This document shows positions 6,861 to 12,922 of a stretch of DNA of 12,922 nucleotides, piece by piece. How positions within the stretch are numbered: the first letter of the stretch is position 1; each line of letters begins with the position of its first letter. Made by a program: the position numbers and the translations under genes. The stretch comes from Dehalococcoidia bacterium (GTDB lineage Bacteria > Chloroflexota > Dehalococcoidia > JAENJB01), in NCBI GenBank assembly GCA_016844565.1, contig JAENJB010000017.1, positions 1-12,922 on the forward strand, read 5' to 3'. Below the pieces are notes generated by a model, which ran no database searches, had not been told where the DNA came from, and saw only the letters and a program-made list of their open reading frames with translations.

Positions 6861-7405
6861 GTGGAAGCCTCCCCCTTGAACAGAGAGATGCAGGTGTCCC
6901 CATGACACCGCTCGCGGACCTTGGCGAACGGACCGTAGGAATCACCAAGCCGCCGGCGGCTAGAGTGAGCCACAACCAACACCGTCGCCGGTTTCACCAC
7001 TGCAGAGCTTGCTAACCAGGCCAGCATGCCCTCCAGTGAAGGGTCGGCATATGGAGGGTCGAGCAGCACGACATCATACTTCCGATCGAGAAAGGCCAGC
7101 GCTCGGGCTGCCTTGCAGCAGTAAACGTGAGCTTGAGTGTCCAGGCCGGTAGCCTTGAGGTTCTCCCTGATAACGGAGCAGGAATCGCGTTCCTGCTCCA
7201 CAAAGTCCACCCATGCCGCGCCCCGGCTCAATGCCTCGATGCCAAGCGCCCCGCTGCCGGCAAAAAGATCCAGCACATGGGCGTCCTGGATCTTGCTTCC
7301 CAGGATAGCGAATAGGGCTCCCTTGACCAGCCCGGTGGTCGGGCGGACGGCAACGCGAGGGACTTTCAAGACACGTCCCTTGGCTGCCCCGGCGATAACA
7401 CGCAT
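6857..7405 (-). CDS. rsmD: 16S rRNA (guanine966-N2)-methyltransferase
   Basis: SAM-dependent methylation of G966 in 16S rRNA during 30S assembly. 182 residues, normal for the family. MRVIAGAAKGRVLKVP is the standard N-terminus, followed by RPTTGLVKGALFAIL (usually RPTTDRVREALF; here Gly replaces the Asp). The SAM-binding motif I is LDLFAGSGALGIEALSRGA (about 45-63), and the catalytic motif IV is DPPY at 116-119. The ATG is preceded only by a close AGG, so the ribosome site is weak. First gene of the rsmD-coaD-ferredoxin operon, with a near-consensus promoter about 60 nt upstream. Confidence 0.95.
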   Translation of the reverse strand: MRVIAGAAKGRVLKVPRVAVRPTTGLVKGALFAILGSKIQDAHVLDLFAGSGALGIEALSRGAAWVDFVEQERDSCSVIRENLKATGLDTQAHVYCCKAARALAFLDRKYDVVLLDPPYADPSLEGMLAWLASSAVVKPATVLVVAHSSRRRLGDSYGPFAKVRERCHGDTCISLFKGEAST

Positions 7406-7462
7406 CCTGCTTTCAGTCCTAACACAAAGTTTCTTGAGGAGAATCGAACAGGCGAATGAATA

Positions 7463-7490
7463 ATTATACTCAGCTGACCATATTAGTCAA
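7463..7490 (-). promoter_or_regulatory. Strong sigma70-type promoter for rsmD-coaD-ferredoxin
   Basis: On the minus strand, TTGACT (7490-7485), a 16-bp spacer and a perfect TATAAT (7468-7463). Predicted start near 7456, giving a leader of about 50 nt to the rsmD ATG. Local AT-richness in an otherwise GC-rich window supports it. Confidence 0.8.
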
Positions 7491-7625
7491 GCACAGCAGC
7501 AGTTCACTGCGTAGCCGGTCCCTTCGGCAGGCTCAGGGCAGGCTCTGGAAAGTCCCCCCACAGCCTCTGGATGCGGCCCCGGCCGTGGGATGAAATAGAA
7601 CATCAACAGGAACGAGTACAAAGCC

Positions 7626-7654
7626 TTGACAATCTCAGGCTAAGGCTCTAACAT
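7626..7654 (+). promoter_or_regulatory. Probable sigma70-type promoter of the pilT-like gene
   Basis: A perfect TTGACA (7626-7631), a 17-bp spacer and TAACAT (7649-7654, 4/6). Predicted start near 7661, leaving an untranslated leader of about 148 nt before GTG 7809. Confidence 0.6.
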
Positions 7655-7770
7655 TCATCGGTGCCGGAGCGTTCGGTCATCGGCGATGAGTTGCTTGTGC
7701 CCAGCACAGAAACCGATGAAGGGAGAAGCAGCGCGTGCGATCCAGAAGAGTTTTGGCACCAAGTGGTGCC
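7654..7770 (+). promoter_or_regulatory. Complex inverted-repeat leader/operator region upstream of pilT
   Basis: Perfect pairings seen: TTCATCGGT (7654-7662) with ACCGATGAA (7712-7720); inside that, TCATC...GATGA (7677-7689) and TGTGC-CCA-GCACA (7696-7708); and further down GGCACCA-AG-TGGTGCC (7755-7770), about 26 nt before the ribosome site. Together the first three form a three-way junction. TCATCGG occurs twice and its complement CGATGA twice, so alternative pairings exist. This could be a regulatory RNA or a set of DNA operator sites. It matches no riboswitch class I can recall, including c-di-GMP-I. Confidence 0.5.
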
Positions 7771-7808
7771 GGCCCATTTGCCTCAATACGGTATAAGGGA
7801 GGGGGATA

Positions 7809-8897
7809 GTGGACGTTTTCGAACTCATTCAAATAGCTGCCAGGAGAAATGCCGCAGACCTGCAGATGGTTGTTAAGAGTCCGCCCCTCCTCCGGATACA
7901 TGGCGTTCTGATGCCAATGGGAGACCACGCTCCCCTGACGGCCAAGGATATAGCCGACGCCTTTAATCTCGTCACAAACGTCACGGAAAAAGAGAGCTAC
8001 GAAAGGGATTGGGAACTTGATTTCGGTTTCACCTTACCGGGAGTTGGCCGTATGCGCTGCAATGCCGCACGCCAGAGCAATGGCCTCACCCTCTCGGTTA
8101 GGCTGCTGCCCTTGAAGGTCCCCACGATTGACGAATTGGAGTTGCCCGAGCTATACAAGGAGCTTGTTCACGAGCCCAGGGGGTTGATACTGATCTCCGG
8201 GCCGAGTGACAGCGGCAAGAGCACGACACTGGCCGCCATGGTGCAGCAGCTCAATATCCAGGGAGGCCATCACATTGTCACCATTGAGGACCCGATAGAG
8301 TATCAACATGAGGCCCTCAAGAGCGCCATAACCCAGCGGCAGTTGGGCAGGGACACCCACTCCTTCGGTCTGGCGCTGAAGCACTTGCTGAGGCAGAACC
8401 CCGATGTCGTTGTGGTGGGTGAGATGAGAGACTATGAGACTGCCTCCGTGGTAGTTACCGCTGCTGAGACCGGACATCTCGTCATATCTACCAGTCATGC
8501 GCCGAGCGCACCTCAAGCCATCGAGAGAATCGTCGATATGTTTCCAGTTATGGAACGGCAAATGGCCCAGGCACACCTGGCGTCACTCCTGGTGGCCGTA
8601 CTTTGCCAGAGCCTTGTTCCCAGGGCAAGCGGCTCCGGCAGGATCGCGGCAGTGGAGATCATGCTCACCTCCGCGGCCATAAGAAACCTCATCCGAGAAG
8701 GCAAGATCTACCAACTGGATGGCGCCATCCGCAGCCAGCACGACGTTGGTATGCGCTCCCTTGACGAGTCGTTGGTGGAGCTTTATCAGAAGAACATCAT
8801 TACTTATGAAACGGCTTCTGCCTTCTGTCATGACCCTGAAGAGGTAGCCAAGGTTGCCGGCATTACATCCACAGGGAAGAGGGCAAGTCGGGGCTAG
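7809..8897 (+). CDS. pilT: PilT-like type IV pilus retraction ATPase
   Basis: A 362-residue hexameric secretion-type ATPase of the PilT/PilU group, which powers type IV pilus retraction at the inner membrane. The N-terminal domain has ADLQMVVKSPPLLRIHG (usually ADLH). Walker A is GPSDSGKST (131-139; usually GPTGSGKST), the Asp box TIEDPIEYQHE (158-168), Walker B NPDVVVVGEMRD with Glu205, and the His box ETGHLVISTSHAPSA (220-234; usually TLHTNSA). The C-terminal AIRNLIREGKIYQL and GMRSLDESLVELYQ are PilT-specific and separate it from PilB/GspE. Start is GTG 7809, with AGGGAGGGGG about 5 nt upstream. No pilB, pilC, prepilin or prepilin peptidase lies in the window, so its partners must be elsewhere or absent. 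The family call is firm; the retraction role is inferred. Confidence 0.92.
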   Translation: MDVFELIQIAARRNAADLQMVVKSPPLLRIHGVLMPMGDHAPLTAKDIADAFNLVTNVTEKESYERDWELDFGFTLPGVGRMRCNAARQSNGLTLSVRLLPLKVPTIDELELPELYKELVHEPRGLILISGPSDSGKSTTLAAMVQQLNIQGGHHIVTIEDPIEYQHEALKSAITQRQLGRDTHSFGLALKHLLRQNPDVVVVGEMRDYETASVVVTAAETGHLVISTSHAPSAPQAIERIVDMFPVMERQMAQAHLASLLVAVLCQSLVPRASGSGRIAAVEIMLTSAAIRNLIREGKIYQLDGAIRSQHDVGMRSLDESLVELYQKNIITYETASAFCHDPEEVAKVAGITSTGKRASRG

Positions 8898-9015
8898 GGA
8901 GCGTCGGCTCTTGCAGCGAGGCTTGTGGCGCTCAACCGAAAGCGGCGCGTGAAGCAGAAGGGGCAGGAGAAAGGATCGTGAAGTGGGATGGAGGATGCGA
9001 AGAGAGCTCCAGCCT

Positions 9016-9096
9016 CTAACGCCGTCGCCTGACCACGAACAGCAATACTACAAGGCCAATCAGCACTACTATCAGAATCCAGGTCCACCATAACAC
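9016..9096 (-). CDS. Candidate tiny single-span membrane protein (26 residues)
   Basis: Reading on the minus strand from GTG 9096 to TAG 9016-9018 gives 26 residues: MLWWTW, an unbroken hydrophobic span ILIVVLIGLVVLLFVV, then RRRR. An aromatic N-terminal flank, a 16-residue hydrophobic core and a basic C-terminal anchor are classic for a small transmembrane protein with an Nout-Cin orientation. An in-frame stop lies five codons upstream of GTG, so the start cannot be far off. GAGG lies 10 nt upstream. A near-consensus promoter sits about 50 nt upstream on the same strand and has no other gene to serve. It converges with pilT, whose stop is 118 bp away. Function unknown. Confidence 0.5.
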   Translation of the reverse strand: MLWWTWILIVVLIGLVVLLFVVRRRR

Positions 9097-9143
9097 TGTG
9101 CGCGTACCTCAGGCTGCCAACATGGCAGCTATCTCTCCGGGTC

Positions 9144-9171
9144 ATTATACCACCCCCGGAGGGTTTGCCAA
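9144..9171 (-). promoter_or_regulatory. Strong sigma70-type promoter for the tiny membrane protein gene
   Basis: On the minus strand, TTGGCA (9171-9166), a 16-bp spacer and a perfect TATAAT (9149-9144). Predicted start near 9137. The leader would contain a perfect 7-bp hairpin (GCTGCCA/TGGCAGC, 9113-9119 and 9123-9129) just before the ribosome site. Confidence 0.7.
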
Positions 9172-9376
9172 GAACCAGGCTATCTTATGTCCTTCTTTGT
9201 TGTGGATTATCCAGCCATATCGGTGGGGCCGGCGGGATGACAAACGGCCCAGGTATTGCGTTGTAGAGCGGGACTGTAGTAAATTATACGGCGGTTTGAA
9301 GAAAGAGGGGTTAATGAGGAAGTTCATCCTCTTTGTCTCGGCGCCCTCAAGGAAAGAGGCTGACGGTTAATGAACG
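9172..9376. other. Intergenic region upstream of the glycosyltransferase; nothing firm
   Basis: About 200 bp without a supported gene. A weak plus-strand promoter is possible (TTGTAG at 9261-9266, 17-bp spacer, TTATAC at 9284-9289). An 18-codon frame from ATG 9314 (MRKFILFVSAPSRKEADG) ends just before the glycosyltransferase; it has no clear support and could be a leader peptide or chance. Confidence 0.35.
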
Positions 9377-10261
9377 ATGGATAAGCCTGCAATCTCGGTA
9401 GTGGTGCCTGCCTACAACGAGGAGCAGTATATCTCCTCGTGTCTGGCAGCTATCAGGAACCAGGATTTCCGGGGCAGCTACGAAATCATCGTGGTGGACA
9501 ACAGCAGCGAGGACCGGACTGCGGAGATTGCCCGCTCCTTCGGCGCTCGGGTGCTGACAGAAACCCGGAGGACTGCGGCTGCCGCCCGCCGGAGGGGTTT
9601 CGCGGAGGCTCGTGGCGACATCATCGCCACCACCGACGCCGACACCCTGGTGCCCACCAACTGGCTCTCGCACATCCACCGCGCTTTTCAGGCGACCCCC
9701 GGGCTAGTAGCCTTCGGCGGCCTTCACAATTCCCTCAACGATTGCCCTATTCTGCCCCGGTTAGCCGTCAAGTACGGCATGGCACCGATATGGACGATTT
9801 ATGGCCTCTTCATCGGACATATGCCCCTTTTCGGGGTGAATATGGCCGTCAAACGGGAGGCCTACCTGGCGGTAGGCGGCTTCAACCCCGTCGTCACGCA
9901 GGGGGAGGACGCTGACATCTCTCTGCGCCTGTTGGAACACGGGCTGGTGGTGCTCGACTCTCACTTCAAGGTTGCCACCTCCGGCCGCCGTTTCCGCCGC
10001 GGCTTGTTCCCGGGAGTCTTGTCCTACTTGCCCTACGATTTCAGGGGAGAATGGCGCGTCGGAAGGCTCCTGTTAATACCTTCCTCAGGGAACGGCTTCG
10101 GAAGCGGGGGCGGGCCTATGGCCTTCGCCCAGACCGCGGTAGCGGTGGCTCGCATTATCCGGGGGCTCTCTCGGGAGAGGGAGACGCTACTCCGCGTTCG
10201 GGAAGGGGATGATGTGCCGCCGTGGATGCGCCGCGGGGAGTCTAAGGGCAAGACAGCTTGA
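9377..10261 (+). CDS. Family 2 (GT-A fold) glycosyltransferase
   Basis: A 294-residue enzyme that transfers a sugar from a nucleotide-sugar to an unknown acceptor, probably a lipid or cell-surface glycan at the membrane. The GT2 fold begins at once: ISVVVPAYNEEQYISSCL (6-23), then IIVVDNSSEDRT (37-48), the metal-binding DADT (87-90), and GEDADISLRL (176-185), where the 'ED' supplies the likely catalytic base. A hydrophobic stretch at about 135-155 may touch the membrane; there is no signal peptide and no QxxRW processivity motif. ATG 9377 has no good Shine-Dalgarno site. It overlaps the convergent DUF6125-like gene by 20 bp at the 3' end. It stands alone rather than in a polysaccharide cluster, so the product cannot be named. 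Confidence 0.9.
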   Translation: MDKPAISVVVPAYNEEQYISSCLAAIRNQDFRGSYEIIVVDNSSEDRTAEIARSFGARVLTETRRTAAAARRRGFAEARGDIIATTDADTLVPTNWLSHIHRAFQATPGLVAFGGLHNSLNDCPILPRLAVKYGMAPIWTIYGLFIGHMPLFGVNMAVKREAYLAVGGFNPVVTQGEDADISLRLLEHGLVVLDSHFKVATSGRRFRRGLFPGVLSYLPYDFRGEWRVGRLLLIPSSGNGFGSGGGPMAFAQTAVAVARIIRGLSRERETLLRVREGDDVPPWMRRGESKGKTA

Positions 10262-10769
10262 GCCTTAGTTCCCACTCGCACCAGTAGCTTCCGTGCAAGG
10301 GGTCCGGCGGGCAGAGCAGGCACTCTACCATCACCTGCGGGTCCACTGCTCTGATAAGGCTATTGAAGATGGCCAGCCCTACGGGTTTGCACGGGAATCT
10401 GGGGCGCTCCAGTTTCTCCCTGGCTTCCTGGGCGTTGCAGTGGTTTATGCGCACCCGGAGGCGCTCCGGGGTCCCCGAGAACTCGGGTTGGAAGGCGTCT
10501 GCCCAGCAGGGCGTCAGCAGGGAGTAAGCCTGCGCCACGCCGGCCGGGCCTTTCTCCGTGATGCCCAGGGCTTCACGTATGCGCCGGGCCTCTATGCCGG
10601 CCTGCTTGGACCACATCCGTTCGTCAAGCTTGACGGCCGCCTCCATGCCGAACTCGTCCTCTACTCCCATGAACCACAGGCCGTCCAGGGTAATCCAGTT
10701 GCGACCAAAGACCTTGGTGACCTTCAGCAACTCTTCGCGGCTGAGCTTCCGGATCTCTTCATCTGTCAT
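10242..10769 (-). CDS. DUF6125-like cysteine-rich protein of unknown function
   Basis: 175 residues, no signal peptide or membrane span, predicted cytosolic. The N-terminal half is helical and acidic/basic, with the motif NWITLDGLWFMGVEDEFG (24-41), which I associate with the DUF6125 family, though from memory. The C-terminal half has seven cysteines (88, 111, 127, 150, 153, 164, 174), including C-LL-C, YWC and a terminal CP. This suggests a metal or Fe-S site, or a fold like the ATC-hydrolase-like proteins (L-2-amino-thiazoline-4-carboxylate hydrolase family). No catalytic function can be assigned. ATG 10769 has GGAGAAGAG about 7 nt upstream and an extended -10 promoter upstream. It overlaps the end of the glycosyltransferase gene tail-to-tail by 20 bp. 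Confidence 0.8.
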   Translation of the reverse strand: MTDEEIRKLSREELLKVTKVFGRNWITLDGLWFMGVEDEFGMEAAVKLDERMWSKQAGIEARRIREALGITEKGPAGVAQAYSLLTPCWADAFQPEFSGTPERLRVRINHCNAQEAREKLERPRFPCKPVGLAIFNSLIRAVDPQVMVECLLCPPDPLHGSYWCEWELRLKLSCP

Positions 10770-10807
10770 AACAACTCTTCTCCGGCTCCGGGAATATTCC
10801 GAAGCAG

Positions 10808-10816
10808 ATTATAGCA
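10808..10816 (-). promoter_or_regulatory. Extended -10 promoter of the DUF6125-like gene
   Basis: On the minus strand TGCTATAAT (10816-10808) is a perfect TATAAT with the TGn extension; no good -35 hexamer lies 16-18 bp upstream, as is usual for extended -10 promoters. Predicted start near 10801, giving a leader of about 30 nt. Confidence 0.6.
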
Positions 10817-10832
10817 AAAAAGGGGCCGTTCC

Positions 10833-10940
10833 TCTCTGTAACTCTCTCCCCCCTGGAGGGGGAGACTTAGAGAGAGGGGGATGCATCAGCCGTGCTCCGT
10901 GCGGTCACCCTCACCTAACCTCTCCCGTCAAGGGAGAGGT
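10833..10940. repeat. Palindrome-rich repeat between divergent genes
   Basis: Two perfect hairpins: CTCCCCC (10846-10852)/GGGGGAG (10858-10864) with a 5-nt loop, and CCTCTCCC (10919-10926)/GGGAGAGG (10932-10939) with loop GTCAA. They are flanked by GAGAGAGGGGG and TCACCCTCACCTAACC. The second hairpin has the same 8-bp arms as that at 6013-6032 in opposite order, and both have CACCCTC nearby, so both belong to one low-complexity palindromic family. Here it lies between divergent genes, so it is not simply a terminator. Confidence 0.65.
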
Positions 10941-10985
10941 ATTGCGTAACTAGTGTTGCGGGAGCCTCAGTTGGGCCGGGTGGGT

Positions 10986-11013
10986 TTGCAAACAGTCTAG
11001 ATTGCGGTAGAAT
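10986..11013 (+). promoter_or_regulatory. Possible promoter at the MFS gene start
   Basis: TTGCAA (10986-10991), a 16-bp spacer and TAGAAT (11008-11013). A start 7-8 nt beyond would be at 11020-11021, exactly on an in-frame GTG (codon 4 of the annotated gene). If the promoter is used, the gene would be translated leaderless from GTG 11021 and not from ATG 11012. Confidence 0.4.
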
Positions 11014-12250
11014 GGCCTCTGTGCGCTTAGCTCTTACCGAGAGGGTGGCTTTCCTCTCAGCTTTCCAGTACCGGAACTACCGGCTCTACTGGAGCGGCAT
11101 GCTGGTTGCTACCATGGGGGCCGAGATACTCAAGATCAGCCTCCTGTGGCTGGTGTACGACCTCACCGGCTCCACCCTCTATCTCGGCTTTGTCGGCGGC
11201 ATACAGGGTGTGACCACCATCGTGTTCAACCTCTTTGGCGGTGTGCTGGCGGACCGGGTGGACCGGAGGCGTCTGATCTGGGCGACCAATCTCACCTTCT
11301 TCCTTATCATCCTCGCTCTCGCCGTCCTGACCGCCGGCAAGCTGATCCAGGTGTGGCACCTGGTGGTCTTCTCCGCGATGTTCGGGACCGTGACTGCCTT
11401 TGACACGCCATCGAGGCAGGCCCTCATCCCCAATCTCATTGGCGACCGCAAGCATCTGATGAACGCCATTGCCATGCACTCCGTGATATGGCAGTCGTCC
11501 CGGGTCGTCGGCCCGGCGCTGGCCGGCATCCTCATCGCCGTCGTGGGTATGGCCCCCTGCTTCTTCATCGCTGCTGCCGCCCATCTGGCCATGGTGGTGG
11601 CCATGAGCCTGGTCCATCTGGCCGGGCCGGTAAAGAGGACGGGGCAGAGTGTAGCGGCAGCTCTGGTGGAGGGGGTGCAATATGTGCGGGGGAACTCGGC
11701 CATCTTCTCCGTTATCGGCATGGTCTTCGTCAACAGCCTTTTCGGCATGTCTTTCATTTTCCTGATGCCGGTCTTCGCTAAGGATATCTTCCAGGGGGAC
11801 TCCAGCGGATACGGCTTTCTGATGACCGCCATGGGCGTGGGGACGCTGTGTGGGGGACTCTTCACCGCCGCCTCGTCGAGGTTCAAGTCGAAACACATCT
11901 TCTTGCTGGGCGCCTCCGCCGCTTATGGCTTGCTGCTGATCGGCTTTTCCTTCTCCCGAGTGTATTCCGGCTCGGTGGCGCTCCTGGCTCTGGCGGGCTT
12001 CATGCAGCAGATCTACATGGTGACCGCCCAGACGATTGTCCAGTGGATGGTGACCGAGGAGGTGAGGGGCCGGGTGATGGGCATCTACTCGCTGGTGTGG
12101 AGCCTGACGCCAGTAGGAAGTTTACAGGCCGGATTGGTAGCGAACTACTTCGGTGCTCCCATCGCGGTGGCCTTCGGGGGGGCGATGGTGTCCAGCTTCA
12201 CGGTCTTCCTCCTTCTGGCGGTGCCCCGCGTCAGGAAGATAGAGGTATAG
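11012..12250 (+). CDS. Major facilitator superfamily exporter, EntS/MFS_3-like
   Basis: A 412-residue inner-membrane transporter, predicted 12 spans, of the MFS_3 ('transmembrane secretion effector', EntS-like) group, which exports small molecules such as siderophores or drugs by proton antiport. The N-terminus FLSAFQYRNYRLYWSGMLVATMG is the family pre-TM1 segment. Motif A in the loop between TM2 and TM3 reads GGVLADRVDRRR (76-87). The segment AFDTPSRQALIPNLIGDRKHLMNAIAMHS is characteristic of the group, as is GRVMGIYSLVW near the end. No Shine-Dalgarno site precedes ATG 11012; GTG 11021 is a credible alternative start. No biosynthetic genes lie nearby, so the substrate is unknown. It converges with pheT. 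Confidence 0.93.
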   Translation: MASVRLALTERVAFLSAFQYRNYRLYWSGMLVATMGAEILKISLLWLVYDLTGSTLYLGFVGGIQGVTTIVFNLFGGVLADRVDRRRLIWATNLTFFLIILALAVLTAGKLIQVWHLVVFSAMFGTVTAFDTPSRQALIPNLIGDRKHLMNAIAMHSVIWQSSRVVGPALAGILIAVVGMAPCFFIAAAAHLAMVVAMSLVHLAGPVKRTGQSVAAALVEGVQYVRGNSAIFSVIGMVFVNSLFGMSFIFLMPVFAKDIFQGDSSGYGFLMTAMGVGTLCGGLFTAASSRFKSKHIFLLGASAAYGLLLIGFSFSRVYSGSVALLALAGFMQQIYMVTAQTIVQWMVTEEVRGRVMGIYSLVWSLTPVGSLQAGLVANYFGAPIAVAFGGAMVSSFTVFLLLAVPRVRKIEV

Positions 12251-12285
12251 CGGTTGTGAGGGGACCCTGTTCCCTGTAGTCCCGG

Positions 12286-12922
12286 TTATGCTCCCCTGAG
12301 CTTCGCCCCTACCTCTTGCGCTAGCCTCGCCAGTATTCTGTCCTGGATGGAGTTGACCTCTTCCTCGGTGAGGGTGCGCTCGGGCGACAGATAGACGATG
12401 TTGAAGGCGAGGGACTTCTTACCCGGCGGCACTCCGGTCCCCGTATAGCAGTCAAAGGCGGTGACCCCGCTCACCAGCGGGAAGCTGGCGATGATGTCCT
12501 GCACTCTGCGCGCCGGAACACCCTTGTCAATCTCCAGGGCGATATCTCGCGCCATGCCGGGGAACCGCGACATCGGCGAGAACTTCTTCAGTCTGGTGGT
12601 GAAAGGCAGCAGTTTCTCCAGGTCAAGCTCCAGAAGGTAGGCCTGCCCGCCGACCTCGAAGGATGAGGCAACCCGCCGGTCCACCTCGCCCAGGACTCCC
12701 AGGGGCGTTCCATCGGTGCAGAGTTGAGCCGAGCTTGCTGGCTGAAAGATGGCATCCGCAGCGGGTTTGAGCTCGCTCTCCGCTATCCCCAGCCCGGTCA
12801 GTACCGCTCCGGCTACGGCCTTGAGGTCGAAGAAGTCCATGTTGTCGTCCCCCTCGAGCCACCGGCCCGATCCCGACCGTCGCCCGGATAGCACCGCGCA
12901 GAGCATCTCCCGCTCTTCGGGC
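12286..12922 (-). CDS. pheT: Phenylalanyl-tRNA synthetase beta subunit, C-terminal part (cut by window edge)
   Basis: The beta chain of the alpha2beta2 enzyme that charges tRNA-Phe. Only about the last 211 codons are in the window; the frame stays open to 12922 (PEEREMLCAVLSGRR), so the gene continues beyond. Visible parts are the end of the catalytic-like core (LCAVLSGRR, DFFDLKAVAGAVLTGLGI, then LGVLGEVDRRV) and the C-terminal FDX-ACB anticodon-binding domain: FSPMSRFPGMARDIALEIDKGVPARRVQDII, FDCYTGTGVPPGKKSLAFNIVYLSPERTLTEEEV. The C-terminus is complete and normal. pheS is expected upstream outside the window. The stop is 35 bp from the convergent MFS gene. Confidence 0.96.
   Translation of the reverse strand, partial: PEEREMLCAVLSGRRSGSGRWLEGDDNMDFFDLKAVAGAVLTGLGIAESELKPAADAIFQPASSAQLCTDGTPLGVLGEVDRRVASSFEVGGQAYLLELDLEKLLPFTTRLKKFSPMSRFPGMARDIALEIDKGVPARRVQDIIASFPLVSGVTAFDCYTGTGVPPGKKSLAFNIVYLSPERTLTEEEVNSIQDRILARLAQEVGAKLRGA

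Larger units (their letters stand above)
7406..7808. other. Divergent intergenic region between rsmD and the pilT-like gene
   Basis: About 400 bp without a protein gene. It holds the minus-strand rsmD promoter, a GC-rich segment at 7520-7544 (CCCTTCGGCAGG then CTCAGGGCAGGCT, reminiscent of dispersed repeats in environmental genomes), the plus-strand promoter at 7626-7654 and the structured stretch 7654-7770 ahead of pilT. Open frames here have no family signature. Confidence 0.6.

Noticed and set aside
7754..7770. TTGGCAC resembling a sigma54 -24 element
   Set aside because: The expected -12 element (TTGC at fixed spacing) is absent; the motif is one arm of a perfect hairpin.
7661..7808. c-di-GMP riboswitch in the pilT leader
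   Set aside because: Appealing by context, but the conserved class I core (CACGCACAGGGCAAACC-like and GGGACGCAAAGC-like segments) is not present.
8894..9145. 83-codon minus-strand frame covering the tiny membrane gene
   Set aside because: Different frame, mixed polar composition, no motif; the 26-codon frame fits the promoter, ribosome site and a membrane span much better.
11057..11896. 279-codon open frame antisense to the MFS gene
   Set aside because: His/Gly/Asp-rich composition mirrors the membrane gene codons; no motif, and the MFS frame is clearly the real one.

Overview
The window is a GC-rich bacterial chromosomal segment with mostly housekeeping genes. Gene families and style (dense short operons, TTG/GTG starts, palindromic intergenic repeats, a cysteine-rich DUF6125-like protein, an EntS-like MFS exporter) suggest a Chloroflexota bacterium, possibly Dehalococcoidia-like. 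This is an inference from gene content; there is no rRNA or other firm marker.

Layout. 1-593 has no recognisable gene but several small perfect hairpins. 594-1091 (+) is a YhbP-like flavin split-barrel protein. A 263-bp gap then holds a 15-bp tandem repeat, a 10-bp-arm dyad and a good promoter for leuS. leuS, yggS, proC and a cvpA-like gene (1355-5965, +) form a probable operon, with a 104-bp inverted-repeat element between leuS and yggS. On the minus strand, rsmD, coaD and an Alvin/YfhL-type ferredoxin (7405 down to 6073) form a second tight operon with its own strong promoter. Divergent from it is a solo PilT-like ATPase gene (7809-8897) behind a promoter and a leader of about 150 nt with complex inverted repeats. 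On the minus strand at 9096-9016 there is a 26-codon gene for a tiny single-span membrane protein, with a near-consensus promoter. It is followed by a GT2 glycosyltransferase (+), a DUF6125-like cysteine-rich protein (minus), an MFS exporter (+), and the 3' part of pheT (minus), which runs off the right edge.

How the genes fit together. Most genes serve translation and core metabolism: leucyl- and phenylalanyl-tRNA charging, 16S rRNA methylation, PLP homeostasis, proline and CoA synthesis. yggS-proC and rsmD-coaD-ferredoxin are widely conserved pairings. A pilT gene near yggS-proC recalls proteobacterial pilT-yggS-proC order, although here it is separated by about 2.3 kb and divergent from the ferredoxin operon.

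I see no defence system, prophage, integron or CRISPR array. The most unusual items are the pilT leader, the tiny membrane protein gene, the operator-like dyad over the leuS -35 box, near-leaderless starts at leuS and possibly the MFS gene, and the palindromic repeats.
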